DNA from: an uncultured Lachnospiraceae bacterium | GTDB lineage: Bacteria > Bacillota > Clostridia > Lachnospirales > Lachnospiraceae | Direction: 5' to 3' | Length of the DNA stretch: 64,000 nucleotides | NCBI GenBank assembly: GCA_947631955.1 | Contig: CANRNJ010000010.1 | Span: forward strand, 1-64,000 | Shown here: one piece after another, positions 44,792 through 54,442 of the stretch | Position numbering within the stretch: the first letter of the stretch is position 1 | How the letters are laid out: each line of letters starts with the position of its first letter | The notes under the pieces: generated by a model | The model's database searches: none | What the model was told of the DNA's origin: nothing | The model's input: the letters and a program-made list of their open reading frames with translations, nothing else | Translations under genes and position numbers: made by a program

Positions 44792-45337
44792 GTGATCAAT
44801 ATTTTTGTGGTTTTGCCGAAGATCGAAGACGCCAAGGGCATACGCGGCGTGCTGATGAAAAACGGTTTTCAGGTGACTGCGGTGTGCGCCACCGGGGCGC
44901 AGGTGCTGAACCAGATCCAAGACTTAAATGACGGCATTGTCATATGCGGTTACAAAATGACAGACATGATATATTCCGAATTGCACGATTGCCTTCCGCA
45001 GGGATTCGATATGCTGCTGCTGGCTTCCCAGTCGGTGGTGAACGAGCAAAGATGCGACGACGTTATGTGCCTGTCCATGCCGCTCAAAGTGCATGATCTG
45101 ATCAACACGGTGGAGATGATGAGTCAGACGATCACGCGCAGGCACCGGAAGGCAAGAATGAATCCCAGACAGCGCGGTCCTGAGGAGGAGGCGCTGATCA
45201 AGGAAGCCAAAGAACTTCTGATGAACCGGAATCATGTGAGCGAGAGCGAGGCGCACCGGTATATCCAGAAATCGAGCATGGACAGCGGCACCAACATGGT
45301 GGAAACGGCGCAGATGATCCTCTGCATGATGAAATAA
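44792..45337 (+). CDS. ANTAR-domain response regulator (RNA-binding antiterminator)
   Basis: The 181-residue product has an N-terminal receiver-like fold in which the phospho-acceptor region is degenerate (VLPKIEDAKGIRGVLMKNGF at the start). The C-terminal ANTAR three-helix domain is about 120-180 (EEEALIKEAKELLMNRN and SESEAHRYIQKSSMDSG). ANTAR proteins bind paired hexaloop hairpins and prevent termination, often in nitrogen metabolism. The position directly after glnA suggests control of glnA or related genes. I chose GTG 44792 behind GGGAGG. Confidence 0.85.
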   Translation: MINIFVVLPKIEDAKGIRGVLMKNGFQVTAVCATGAQVLNQIQDLNDGIVICGYKMTDMIYSELHDCLPQGFDMLLLASQSVVNEQRCDDVMCLSMPLKVHDLINTVEMMSQTITRRHRKARMNPRQRGPEEEALIKEAKELLMNRNHVSESEAHRYIQKSSMDSGTNMVETAQMILCMMK

Positions 45338-45490
45338 CCGGCTCCTGTGTGTGGAAGGCAGCATCCCCTGTGCGGCGGGGCGGTGTTTCTGTATGGCTGC
45401 ACGGCACAGGAAATATTACGCTTGATTTGTGGCGGGAATGTGGTACGATAGATTTAAAATCGGTTCATTATCGAGTGGGAGATGGCAGTC

Positions 45491-46390
45491 ATGAAATTTA
45501 CCAAGCTTCAGGGATGCGGCAACGATTATATTTACATCAATGGTTTTACGGAACATATACCGCAGGAGGATAAGCCGGAACTGGTCCGGCGTATCAGCGA
45601 CAGGCATTTCGGAGTCGGCGGCGACGGGGCGATCTTTATCAATCCGTCCGAGGAAGCGGATTTCGAGATGGAGATGTACAATGCGGACGGGAGCCGTTCG
45701 GAAATGTGCGGGAACGGGATCCGGTGCGTGGCCAAGTATGTGTATGATTACGGATTGACAGACAAAACCGACATAAGTGTCATAAGTTGCGGCCAGATCA
45801 AGTATCTGCAGATTTTTCTGAAAGACGGCAAGGTGGATACCGTGCGGGTAGACATGGGCGCGCCGGTTCTGACGGCGGAGGATATCCCGGTCAGGGCGCA
45901 GCGCGGCAGAGAAAAAGAGCGGATCGTGGCCGAACCGATCCTCGTTCAGGGGCAGGAATATAAAATGACATGCGTGTCAATGGGAAACCCCCATGCCGTC
46001 GTGTTTATGGACGATGTGCAGGGGCTTGCCATTGAAAAGATCGGTCCTTATTTTGAAAATCATGAGAGATTCCCCAACCGTACCAATGTGGAGTTCGTGA
46101 AGGTGCTGGATCGAAAGACGGTGCAGATGCGCGTATGGGAGCGCGGTACGGGTGAAACGTTGGCCTGCGGCACGGGAAGCTGTGCAACGGTCGTCGCATG
46201 TATCTTAAACGGTCTGACGGATACCACGGTCACGGTCAGGCTGTTGGGCGGCGAACTGGAGATCACATGGGATACCGACAGGAATAAGGTCTATATGACC
46301 GGGCCTGCCGTCACGGTATTTGAGGGAGAATACGATCCGGACCGGGCGGCCGGACTGCCGCAGCCTGACGGGCCGGAAGGCCGCGTTTGA
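45491..46390 (+). CDS. dapF: Diaminopimelate epimerase
   Basis: The roughly 299-residue product has the family opening KFTKLQGCGNDYIYI, the catalytic cysteine sites MCGNGIRC and ACGTGSCATV, and the GDGAIFI loop. It converts LL-diaminopimelate to the meso form for lysine and peptidoglycan. I chose ATG 45491; ATG 45482 lies directly on GGGAG. It is followed by dapL, its pathway partner. Confidence 0.93.
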   Translation: MKFTKLQGCGNDYIYINGFTEHIPQEDKPELVRRISDRHFGVGGDGAIFINPSEEADFEMEMYNADGSRSEMCGNGIRCVAKYVYDYGLTDKTDISVISCGQIKYLQIFLKDGKVDTVRVDMGAPVLTAEDIPVRAQRGREKERIVAEPILVQGQEYKMTCVSMGNPHAVVFMDDVQGLAIEKIGPYFENHERFPNRTNVEFVKVLDRKTVQMRVWERGTGETLACGTGSCATVVACILNGLTDTTVTVRLLGGELEITWDTDRNKVYMTGPAVTVFEGEYDPDRAAGLPQPDGPEGRV

Positions 46391-46436
46391 TAAAAGACGG
46401 CGGAAAACGAACAGGAACAGGAAAGGAACGATAAAA

Positions 46437-47651
46437 ATGGTAAAAGTAAATGACAATTATCTGAAACTGCCCGGCAGCTATCTTTTTTCCACGATCGGGA
46501 AAAAAGTGAACGCCTATGCGGAGGCGCATCCGGATAAGAAGATCATCCGGCTGGGGATCGGCGACGTCACACAGCCGTTGTCGCCGGCCGTCATAAACGC
46601 GCTGCACGGCGCGGTGGACGAGATGGCGGACGCCGCAACCTTCCGGGGGTATGCGCCGGATCTGGGCTATGAATTTTTAAGGACGGCGATCGCCGACAAC
46701 GATTATAAGGCGAGAGGATGCCAGATCGAGGCGGACGAGATCTTTATATCGGACGGCGCTAAATGCGACTCCGGCAACATTCAGGAAATCTTTGCACTGG
46801 ACAATAAGATCGCAGTCTGCGATCCGGTCTATCCCGTCTATGTGGATACCAATGCCATGGCGGGGCGGACGGGTACTTATGACGCGGACACCGGTATGTG
46901 GAGCGACGTGATCTACATGCCCTGTACGGAGCAGAACGGTTTCGCGCCGGAACTGCCGAAAAAAGTGCCGGATCTGATCTATCTGTGTTTCCCCAATAAT
47001 CCTACCGGTTCCACGATCACTAAGGCACAGCTTCAGGAGTGGGTGGATTACGCCAACAAGAACGGTTCCGTAATCATATATGACGCGGCTTATGAGGCTT
47101 ATATTTCCGAGGCGGATGTGCCGCATACGATTTATGAGTGCGAGGGAGCGAGGACCTGCGCCATCGAGCTCCGTTCGTTTTCCAAGAACGCGGGATTTAC
47201 GGGCGTGCGTCTGGGCTTTACGGTGATCCCCAAGGAATTGAAGGCGGGCGGCGTAGCGCTGCACAGCTTATGGGCAAGACGGCACGGCACCAAGTACAAC
47301 GGCGCGCCGTACATCGTGCAGAGAGCCGGAGAAGCCGTATACAGCGAGGCGGGCAAAAGAGAAACAAAAGAACTGGTGGCATATTACATGAAGAATTCGG
47401 CCTATATCCTGAACGGGTTAAAATCCGCGGGGTATACCGTTTCGGGCGGCGTGAACGCGCCGTACATCTGGCTGAAGGCGCCCAACGGCATGACCAGCTG
47501 GGAGTTCTTCGATTATCTGTTGGAAAATGTCAATGTGGTCGGGACCCCCGGTTCAGGATTCGGGCCGAGCGGAGAAACCTATTTCCGCCTGACGGCGTTT
47601 GGAAGCTACGAGAATACGGTAGAAGCGGTCGATCGGATCACGAAAATGTAA
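46437..47651 (+). CDS. dapL: LL-diaminopimelate aminotransferase
   Basis: The 404-residue class I/II PLP aminotransferase opens VNDNYLKLPGSYLFSTIGKK, with IRLGIGDVTQPL, YLCFPNNPTGS, IIYDAAYEAYI and SFSKNAGFTGVRLGFT carrying the PLP lysine. DapL makes LL-diaminopimelate in one step from tetrahydrodipicolinate, bypassing the acyl routes. AAAGGAACG precedes ATG 46437; the open frame from 46320 overlaps dapF and is not used. Confidence 0.93.
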   Translation: MVKVNDNYLKLPGSYLFSTIGKKVNAYAEAHPDKKIIRLGIGDVTQPLSPAVINALHGAVDEMADAATFRGYAPDLGYEFLRTAIADNDYKARGCQIEADEIFISDGAKCDSGNIQEIFALDNKIAVCDPVYPVYVDTNAMAGRTGTYDADTGMWSDVIYMPCTEQNGFAPELPKKVPDLIYLCFPNNPTGSTITKAQLQEWVDYANKNGSVIIYDAAYEAYISEADVPHTIYECEGARTCAIELRSFSKNAGFTGVRLGFTVIPKELKAGGVALHSLWARRHGTKYNGAPYIVQRAGEAVYSEAGKRETKELVAYYMKNSAYILNGLKSAGYTVSGGVNAPYIWLKAPNGMTSWEFFDYLLENVNVVGTPGSGFGPSGETYFRLTAFGSYENTVEAVDRITKM

Positions 47652-47697
47652 CAGGTGTTTGGAAATCAAGAATGTGTTAAATCATGATTAAACAAAG

Positions 47698-47735
47698 CAG
47701 CCTTTGTATTTTTTTGAATACAAAGGTTGTTTTTT
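47698..47735 (+). terminator. Intrinsic terminator after dapL
   Basis: The stem CAGCCTTTGTATT/AATACAAAGGTTG (one G-T pair) is followed by a T-run. It ends the dapF-dapL transcript. Confidence 0.85.
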
Positions 47736-47821
47736 GATGATATTTATGGTATATACAATTTATCCAGTGTATACACGCATAACTGTATGTAGCACAGGAT
47801 ATGATAAGGCCAGAGCAGTAA

Positions 47822-48115
47822 AAAAAGATAAGCAAATGCTGTGAAGGAGATTCGTTTTGTGGAAAACGACAGGAATACGGCGTCACCGACTGAGAGCGCC
47901 GTTGGTGGGAAGCAGAACGGAAACGCTCCGGAGCAGATCATTCGAACCGCTTTTTATTTTTATGGGCGCTAGGGTGATACGTTGCACGCGTTAAGTGTCA
48001 GGAGAGAATAGGATAGGCGTTCCCGGCGGGAGAGCAGATCTTATTAATGCGGGTGGTACCGCGGATCATCACAGATATCCGTCCCGGAATACAGCAATGT
48101 ATTCCGGGATTTTTT
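47822..48115 (+). promoter_or_regulatory. T-box riboswitch leader of aspS
   Basis: The T-box sequence GGGTGGTACCGCGG (48051-48064) and a downstream terminator (CCCGGAATACA with TGTATTCCGGG, 48083-48108, then six T) are unmistakable. Upstream, a Stem I is readable: an A-rich base pairs with GCTTTTTATTTT near 47960, GGAG pairs with CTCC, and a distal GGTGGGAAGC loop is present. The specifier loop contains ATTCGAACC, where AAC (Asn) is one reading. Asp codons GAC or GAT cannot be excluded. Uncharged tRNA would stabilise the antiterminator and switch aspS on. Confidence 0.85.
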
Positions 48116-48177
48116 GTGTATGCAGGAGTCGGCCGGAGTTTCCGGACCGGCCAAAAGAGCAGAAATGGAGGGACATC

Positions 48178-49929
48178 ATGACAACCAAGAATATCTACAG
48201 AGATATAACTTTACAGCAGATCAGCGAAGAGGATATCGGAAAGGAACTGCGCGTGGCGGGATGGATAGAGAATATCCGGGACCACGGCGGGGTATCCTTC
48301 GTTGATCTGCGCGATATGTACGGCGTGCTTCAGGTCGTTATGCGCGATACGACGCTGTTGGACGGACTGTCCAGAGAGATGAGCGTGTCCATTGAAGGAC
48401 GGATCGAACACCGGGACGAGGAAACGTACAATCCCCGTATCCCCACGGGGACGATCGAAATGGAGGCGCATAAGGTGGATGTGCTCGGACGGGTATATAA
48501 GCCGCTGCCTTTCGAGATCATGACGTCTAAGGAAACAAGGGAAGACGTCCGCCTGAAATACCGTTATCTGGATCTGCGCAACCAGAAAGTCAAAGACAAT
48601 ATCATCTTCCGTTCGCAGGTCATTTCCTTTTTGAGAGAAAAAATGACGCAGATGGGATTTCTGGAGATCCAGACGCCGATCCTGTGCGCGTCTTCGCCGG
48701 AAGGCGCACGAGATTATATCGTGCCGTCCAGAAAGTATAAAGGCAGGTTTTACGCGCTCCCTCAGGCGCCGCAGCAATACAAGCAGCTTTTGATGGTTTC
48801 CGGATTTGACAGGTATTTTCAGATAGCGCCCTGTTTCAGGGATGAGGACGCGAGGGCGGACCGTTCGCCGGGAGAGTTCTATCAGCTTGACTTTGAAATG
48901 AGTTTCGCAACGCAGGAAGATGTATTCCGCGTCGGAGAGGAAGTGCTTTCCGCGGCGTTTGAGAAATTTGCGCCCGAAGGATACGAGGTGACGAAAGCGC
49001 CTTATCCCGTGATCAGCTACAGGCAGGCGATGCTGGAGTTCGGCACGGATAAGCCCGATCTGCGCAATCCGCTTCGGATCATCGATCTGACGGAATTTTT
49101 CCAGGAATGTACGTTCCGGCCTTTTCATGGAAGGACCGTGCGCGCCATCAAGGTACATGCGGAAATGTCCAAGGGATTTCATGAGAAACTCCTGAAATTT
49201 GCGACGGATATGGGAATGGGCGGCCTGGGCTATCTGGAAGTGGCGGAGGATATGAGTTATAAAGGGCCGATCGACAAGTTCATCCCCGATGAAAAGAAAG
49301 GCGTTCTGGCAGAACTGGCGGGCCTTGAAGCCGGAGATACGATCTTCTTCATTGCCGATAAAGAGGAGCGGGCGGCATACTATGCGGGTCAGATCCGCAC
49401 GGAACTGGGCAGCAGACTCGATCTGATCGAGAAGAAGGCATATCGGTTCTGCTATGTGAATGATTTCCCGATGTACGAACTGGATCCGGACACAAAGAAG
49501 ATCGGTTTTACCCACAATCCGTTTTCCATGCCCCAAGGCGGCATGGAGGCACTTGAAAATAAGGACCCTCTGGACATACTGGCTTACCAGTACGATATCG
49601 TATGCAACGGCGTGGAATTATCGTCGGGCGCGGTCCGCAACCATGATATGGAGATTATGGTCAAAGCGTTTGAGATAGCGGGCTATGACAAAGAAACACT
49701 GATCAATAAATTCGAAGCCCTGTACAATGCGTTCCAGTTTGGCGCGCCGCCTCATGCCGGGATGGCGCCGGGCGTGGACCGTATGATCATGCTGCTGCGC
49801 AACGAAGAGAACATCCGTGAAGTCATTGCCTTCCCTATGAGCGGAACGGCGCAGGATCTTATGTGCGGCGCTCCCAACGAAGTGACGGAACAGCAGCTGC
49901 GCGAAGTGCATATCAAGATCCGGTCTTAA
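48178..49929 (+). CDS. aspS: Aspartyl-tRNA synthetase
   Basis: The 583-residue class II synthetase has an N-terminal anticodon-binding OB fold (GWIENIRDHGGVSFVDLRD), motif 2 QIAPCFRDEDARADRSPGEF, the bacterial GAD insertion (about 290-420) and motif 3 GVDRMIMLL. With gatCAB directly downstream it is probably non-discriminating and also forms Asp-tRNA-Asn (inference). ATG 48178 follows GGAGGG; the open frame extends upstream through the T-box but is not coding. Confidence 0.95.
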   Translation: MTTKNIYRDITLQQISEEDIGKELRVAGWIENIRDHGGVSFVDLRDMYGVLQVVMRDTTLLDGLSREMSVSIEGRIEHRDEETYNPRIPTGTIEMEAHKVDVLGRVYKPLPFEIMTSKETREDVRLKYRYLDLRNQKVKDNIIFRSQVISFLREKMTQMGFLEIQTPILCASSPEGARDYIVPSRKYKGRFYALPQAPQQYKQLLMVSGFDRYFQIAPCFRDEDARADRSPGEFYQLDFEMSFATQEDVFRVGEEVLSAAFEKFAPEGYEVTKAPYPVISYRQAMLEFGTDKPDLRNPLRIIDLTEFFQECTFRPFHGRTVRAIKVHAEMSKGFHEKLLKFATDMGMGGLGYLEVAEDMSYKGPIDKFIPDEKKGVLAELAGLEAGDTIFFIADKEERAAYYAGQIRTELGSRLDLIEKKAYRFCYVNDFPMYELDPDTKKIGFTHNPFSMPQGGMEALENKDPLDILAYQYDIVCNGVELSSGAVRNHDMEIMVKAFEIAGYDKETLINKFEALYNAFQFGAPPHAGMAPGVDRMIMLLRNEENIREVIAFPMSGTAQDLMCGAPNEVTEQQLREVHIKIRS

Positions 49930-50023
49930 TGGGGATGTGTTTTGGCGCACAGCGTTTCAACCGGTTATGCGCAGACGGATCATAGCCGGATCTACAGGAA
50001 AGGAAGAGCAGAGGTGACGGATC

Positions 50024-50317
50024 ATGGCAAATATCATCAGTGACGAAACGATCGAATATGTGGGGATTCTGGCGAAACTGGAATTGTCCGACGAACAGAA
50101 AGAGCAGGCCAAACAGGATATGGGGAACATGCTCGACTATATCGACAGGCTGAACGAACTGGATACGACGGGAGTTGAACCCATGTCCCATGTATTTCCG
50201 GTGCAGAACGTGTTCCGCGAGGACGTGGTGTCCAACGGCGATACGAGAGAACAGCTTCTCTCCAATGCGCCTGCGCAGAAAGACGGTATGTTTATGGTGC
50301 CTAAGACGTTTGAGTAA
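50024..50317 (+). CDS. gatC: Asp/Glu-tRNA amidotransferase subunit C
   Basis: The 97-residue product has the family pattern [52 protein letters not shown] and a C-terminal FMVPKTFE. GatC wraps GatA and stabilises the GatCAB complex that amidates mischarged Asp-tRNA-Asn and/or Glu-tRNA-Gln. It is the first gene of gatCAB, 94 bases after aspS. Confidence 0.95.
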   Translation: MANIISDETIEYVGILAKLELSDEQKEQAKQDMGNMLDYIDRLNELDTTGVEPMSHVFPVQNVFREDVVSNGDTREQLLSNAPAQKDGMFMVPKTFE

Positions 50318-50419
50318 ATACGGCTTTCAAAGCTTTTAATATGCGTTCAAAGCTTTCGGGCGGCGAAGACGGGTATCGGTAAGGATCAGCCCGATGAATG
50401 GAGAAAGAGGAGAATCGAT

Positions 50420-51889
50420 ATGAGTATCATGGATATGACGGCGGTGGAGCTGTCGGCGGCGATCAAGTCCGGCGCGACGACCGCCGTGGAGGCAGCGCAG
50501 ATCATGTTGGATCAGATCGAAAAACAGGATGCGGTTTATAACTGTTATGTGACGGTCGATCGGGAGGGAGCGCTTAAGCAGGCTGAAGAGGTTCAGGCAC
50601 GGATCGAGTCGGGAGAGTGCAGCGGACCTCTGGCGGGCGTTCCCGCGGCGATCAAGGACAATATGTGCATCGAAGGGATGCTGACGACCTGTTCGTCCAA
50701 GATCCTGAGCAATTTTGTCCCCGCCTATACGGCTGAGGCGGTGCTGAACCTGAAGAAAGCCGGGGCGGTCATTCTGGGCAAAGCGAATATGGACGAATTT
50801 GCCATGGGCTCCACCACGGAAACTTCCGCATACGGCGTGACGAGAAACCCATGGGATACGGACCGCGTGCCGGGCGGTTCATCGGGCGGCTGCGCCGCTG
50901 CGGTGGCGGCGGACGAGTGTTTCTATGCGCTTGGTTCCGACACGGGCGGCTCGATCAGGCAGCCGGCTTCCTATTGCGGCACAGTGGGCATGAAACCGAC
51001 CTACGGGACGGTGTCGCGATACGGACTGATCGCTTACGGATCCTCTCTGGACCAGATCGGGCCGCTGACCAAGGACGTGACGGACTGCGCCGCGGGCCTT
51101 CAAACCATTGCCTCCCATGACGTGAAAGATTCCACGTCCATAGAGCGCGGGGATACCGATTTCATGTCGGCGCTGATCGACGACGTCCGGGGGATGCGCA
51201 TCGGGATTCCGAGAGATTATTTTGGAGAAGGACTGGACGAGGAAGTCAAAGAAGCGGTGCTTCGGGCGGCAAAAGAATTGGAGCAGAGAGGAGCCGCTGT
51301 GGAAGAGTTCGATCTGAGCCTGACCGAGTATGCGATCCCGACGTATTATACGATCGCCGCGGCGGAAGCCAGTTCCAATCTTGAACGGTTTGACGGCATC
51401 AAATACGGGTACCGCGCCGGGGATTATTCCGGGCTTCACAACATGTATAAGAAAACACGCTCGGAGGGCTTCGGCGAAGAAGTCAAGCGCCGCATCATGC
51501 TTGGGTCCTTTGTGCTGAGTTCGGGATACTACGACGCTTATTATCTGAAAGCGCTGCGGGTCAAAGCGCTGATCAAAAAGGCCTTTGACGACGCTTTTTC
51601 CAAATACGATGTGATCTTAGGGCCGGTGGCGCCGACTACCGCGCCCCGCTTGGGATCCAGTCTGGCGGATCCGATCAAGATGTATCTGGGCGACATTTAC
51701 ACCATCGCTGTGAATCTGGCCGGGCTTCCTGCGATCAGCCTTCCGTGCGGCGCAGACAGGAACGGTCTGCCGATCGGCCTGCAGCTGATCGGGGATTGTT
51801 TTCAGGAGAAAAAACTGATACAGACGGCATATACCTATGAGAAGATCAGGGGTGCGTTCCCTTCGGCGGGAAAGAAGGAGGTCGAGTGA
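50420..51889 (+). CDS. gatA: Asp/Glu-tRNA amidotransferase subunit A
   Basis: The 489-residue amidase-signature enzyme has the Ser-cisSer-Lys triad visible: Lys in AAIKDNMC, the glycine-serine-rich GGSSGGCAAAVA, and the nucleophile region DTGGSIRQPASYCG. It releases ammonia from glutamine for GatB. AGAGGAGAATCGAT precedes ATG 50420, and the stop overlaps gatB by one base (TGATG). Confidence 0.95.
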   Translation: MSIMDMTAVELSAAIKSGATTAVEAAQIMLDQIEKQDAVYNCYVTVDREGALKQAEEVQARIESGECSGPLAGVPAAIKDNMCIEGMLTTCSSKILSNFVPAYTAEAVLNLKKAGAVILGKANMDEFAMGSTTETSAYGVTRNPWDTDRVPGGSSGGCAAAVAADECFYALGSDTGGSIRQPASYCGTVGMKPTYGTVSRYGLIAYGSSLDQIGPLTKDVTDCAAGLQTIASHDVKDSTSIERGDTDFMSALIDDVRGMRIGIPRDYFGEGLDEEVKEAVLRAAKELEQRGAAVEEFDLSLTEYAIPTYYTIAAAEASSNLERFDGIKYGYRAGDYSGLHNMYKKTRSEGFGEEVKRRIMLGSFVLSSGYYDAYYLKALRVKALIKKAFDDAFSKYDVILGPVAPTTAPRLGSSLADPIKMYLGDIYTIAVNLAGLPAISLPCGADRNGLPIGLQLIGDCFQEKKLIQTAYTYEKIRGAFPSAGKKEVE

Positions 51890-53319
51890 TGAAAGAATAT
51901 GAAACAGTCATCGGTTTGGAAGTGCATGTCGAACTGGCCACGAAGACAAAGATCTTCTGCGGCTGTTCTACCGCTTTCGGCGCCGCGCCCAACACACAGA
52001 CCTGTCCGGTATGTACCGGTATGCCCGGTTCGCTGCCTGTGCTCAACAAGCAGGTACTGGAGTATGCCATCGCGGTGGGGCTGGCTGCCAACTGCGATAT
52101 AACCAGATATTCAAAGTTTGACCGCAAGAACTACTTCTATCCGGACAATCCGCAGAATTACCAGATCTCTCAGCTCTATCTGCCGATCTGCCGAAACGGC
52201 GGCGTGGAGATCGAAACGGAAGACGGGGGAACGAAGATCATCGGGATTCATGAGATCCACATGGAAGAGGACGCCGGGAAGCTGATACACGACGACTGGG
52301 AGGACTGTTCGCTGGTGGACTTCAACCGTTCCGGCGTGCCGCTGATCGAGATCGTTTCCGAACCCGATATGCGCAGCGCCAAAGAGGTGATCGCGTATCT
52401 TGAAAAACTGCGCCTGATCATACAGTATCTTGGGGCTTCCGACTGCAAACTCCAGGAAGGTTCCATGCGCGCGGATGTGAATCTGTCCGTGCGCCCAGTG
52501 GGCGAGAAAGGATTCGGGACTAGGACCGAGATGAAGAATCTGAATTCTTTTAAGGCGATCTCAAGAGCGATAGAGGGGGAAGCGGAGCGCCAGATCGATC
52601 TGATCGAGTCCGGAGAAAAGGTCATACAGGAAACGAGAAGATGGGACGACGCCAAGGGCGAGTCTTACGCGATGCGGAGCAAGGAAGACGCGCAGGACTA
52701 CCGCTATTTTCCGGATCCCGATCTGGCGCCTGTCGTGGTGAGCGACGAGATGTTGGCGGATATCCGGGCAAGACAGCCGGAATTCAGAAACGAGAAGATG
52801 AAGCGGTACAAAGAAGAATTTGATATTCCCGATTATGATATCGAGATCATTACGGGATCCAAGCATATGGCCGATCTCTTCGAGGCGGCTGCCGCCATAT
52901 GCAGACAGCCTAAGAAAGTGTCCAACTGGCTGATGGTGGAAACCATGCGTCTGATGAAGGAGAAAGAAGTCGAGGCGGAGGATCTGCGCTTCTCACCGGA
53001 GAATCTGGCGAAGCTGATCATGCTCACGGACTCCAAGGCGATCAACAGCACTGTGGCGAAAGAAGTATTCGAGGTGATGTTTGATGCGAATGTCGATCCG
53101 GAACAGTATGTGGAGGAAAAAGGCTTAAAGACCGTCAACGACGAAGGCGCCCTGCGCAGGACCGTGGAGGAGGTTATCGCCGCCAATCCGCAGTCTGTGG
53201 CGGATTATCATAACGGCAAGGAGAAAGCCATCGGCTTTCTTGTAGGCCAGACGATGAAAGCGATGAAGGGGAAAGCGGATCCGGCATCGGTCAATCGGAT
53301 CTTAAAAGAACTGCTGTGA
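51889..53319 (+). CDS. gatB: Asp/Glu-tRNA amidotransferase subunit B
   Basis: The 476-residue product opens YETVIGLEVHVELATKTK with a zinc-site CGC and CPVCTG, then YFYPDNPQNYQISQ, and a C-terminal YqeY-like helical domain (AVNSTVAKEVFEVMF region). GatB activates the mischarged aminoacyl-tRNA with ATP and amidates it. GGAGG precedes ATG 51889. An intrinsic hairpin follows the gene. Confidence 0.95.
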   Translation: MKEYETVIGLEVHVELATKTKIFCGCSTAFGAAPNTQTCPVCTGMPGSLPVLNKQVLEYAIAVGLAANCDITRYSKFDRKNYFYPDNPQNYQISQLYLPICRNGGVEIETEDGGTKIIGIHEIHMEEDAGKLIHDDWEDCSLVDFNRSGVPLIEIVSEPDMRSAKEVIAYLEKLRLIIQYLGASDCKLQEGSMRADVNLSVRPVGEKGFGTRTEMKNLNSFKAISRAIEGEAERQIDLIESGEKVIQETRRWDDAKGESYAMRSKEDAQDYRYFPDPDLAPVVVSDEMLADIRARQPEFRNEKMKRYKEEFDIPDYDIEIITGSKHMADLFEAAAAICRQPKKVSNWLMVETMRLMKEKEVEAEDLRFSPENLAKLIMLTDSKAINSTVAKEVFEVMFDANVDPEQYVEEKGLKTVNDEGALRRTVEEVIAANPQSVADYHNGKEKAIGFLVGQTMKAMKGKADPASVNRILKELL

Positions 53320-53320
53320 C

Positions 53321-53349
53321 AAGACCCGCCGTGAAACCGGCGCGGGCTT
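53321..53349. terminator. Convergent terminator hairpin
   Basis: AAGACCCGCCG pairs with CGGCGCGGGCTT (one bulge) between gatB and the oppositely oriented gene. The T-runs are short, so it may serve both strands weakly. Confidence 0.55.
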
Positions 53350-54157
53350 ACGAATCTCCCAGACCGATGTAGCGGAGAAATTGCACCGCCGTTTCCGGGT
53401 TTTGGTTGGTGACGGGGATCCCAAGGACGGCTTCGGAGGGATATCCCTGATAAGTGACGCCGCCTTCCTCTAAATAGGCGTAATATCCGGCGTCCGCGAT
53501 CTTATTGTCCTCGGTGAGGAAGATGCCGACGGCCATCGGTTTTTCCATTGAGGAAGGATCGCGGTGGTTCACGGTCTTAAGAGCGGGATCCTCCCACTGG
53601 GTCCCGGCGCCGGAGTTTTCTTCCTCGTCAAAGGCGGCGGCGTCCGTGTAATAGAAATACGGTTCGTATCCGGCGGCCTCGTCGGCTGACAGGATCGATC
53701 TCAGATCATAGAAATATCCGTTGCCGGCATATGACTCAAAGTTTTCGGTATCGGAGATATATGCGCTTATGTCGCCGGCCCGCATCATGGCAAACAGCCG
53801 TTCCCGGTCGGCGAGGGCATACTGCGCGTTTGAACTGTCGGCTGCGGACATGGTAGTGTCGATACACACCTCGTACTCCTCCGGGTCGATCTGGGCATAT
53901 TCCTGAAATTCCTCCTGCCATGTATCGCTCAGTCCGAGAGTGTCTTCCGAGATTCCGGCGTTGAACAATACGGCATAGAAACCGTACTCTTTATAATTCA
54001 TGTACTGTCTGATGAGGCTGACCGCGACTGCGATGATAACGACCGCCGCCAGAACATGCAGCTTGTAATAATCCCAGAAGTAAGCGAGCTTTTCTCTGCC
54101 GCTCATTTTGCTCAGCGCTTTTTTCTGTTCTTCTCTGATCTCACTCGATACCGACAT
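53348..54157 (-). CDS. Membrane-anchored protein of unknown function
   Basis: The 269-residue product has a basic cytoplasmic N-terminus (REEQKKALSKMSGREKLAYFWDYYKLH), one transmembrane segment (about residues 34-52) and a large acidic outer domain. Motifs such as FYAVLFNAGISEDTL and DISAYISDTENFESYAGNG resemble a metal- or ligand-binding solute-binding fold, but no family is clear. It is divergent from the gene at 54443 and has its own promoter. Confidence 0.6.
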   Translation of the reverse strand: MSVSSEIREEQKKALSKMSGREKLAYFWDYYKLHVLAAVVIIAVAVSLIRQYMNYKEYGFYAVLFNAGISEDTLGLSDTWQEEFQEYAQIDPEEYEVCIDTTMSAADSSNAQYALADRERLFAMMRAGDISAYISDTENFESYAGNGYFYDLRSILSADEAAGYEPYFYYTDAAAFDEEENSGAGTQWEDPALKTVNHRDPSSMEKPMAVGIFLTEDNKIADAGYYAYLEEGGVTYQGYPSEAVLGIPVTNQNPETAVQFLRYIGLGDS

Positions 54158-54222
54158 GCTGCACCTCGTTTTCGCCGAAAGCCTTTGTGGACCGCTCTGC
54201 GGCAGATGATTCTTTCTTCATC

Positions 54223-54251
54223 ATAATATAGAGTTAAAAATCGATTGTCAA
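54223..54251 (-). promoter_or_regulatory. Promoter of the minus-strand membrane protein gene
   Basis: On the minus strand TTGACA (54251-54246) and TATTAT (54228-54223) are 17 bases apart, about 65 bases before the start codon. Confidence 0.75.
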
Positions 54252-54336
54252 TATTGCCAAAACGGAGAAACTATTAATTTTTCCTAAAGAAAAAGGGCAA
54301 AATGAAAACGGCGGCAAATTTTGCACGGGCCATCCC

Positions 54337-54365
54337 TTGAAACTTTGCCTGTTTTGTTATATGAT
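54337..54365 (+). promoter_or_regulatory. Promoter of the DUF6106-like gene
   Basis: TTGAAA (54337-54342) and TATGAT (54360-54365) are 17 bases apart, facing the gene that starts at 54443. Confidence 0.7.
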
Positions 54366-54442
54366 AAGTCTATCTTTTCACACAGGCCGTACAGCCGCAT
54401 GGCGCGGCGGACGGAGATCATAAACCTTTGGAGGGATCTGTC

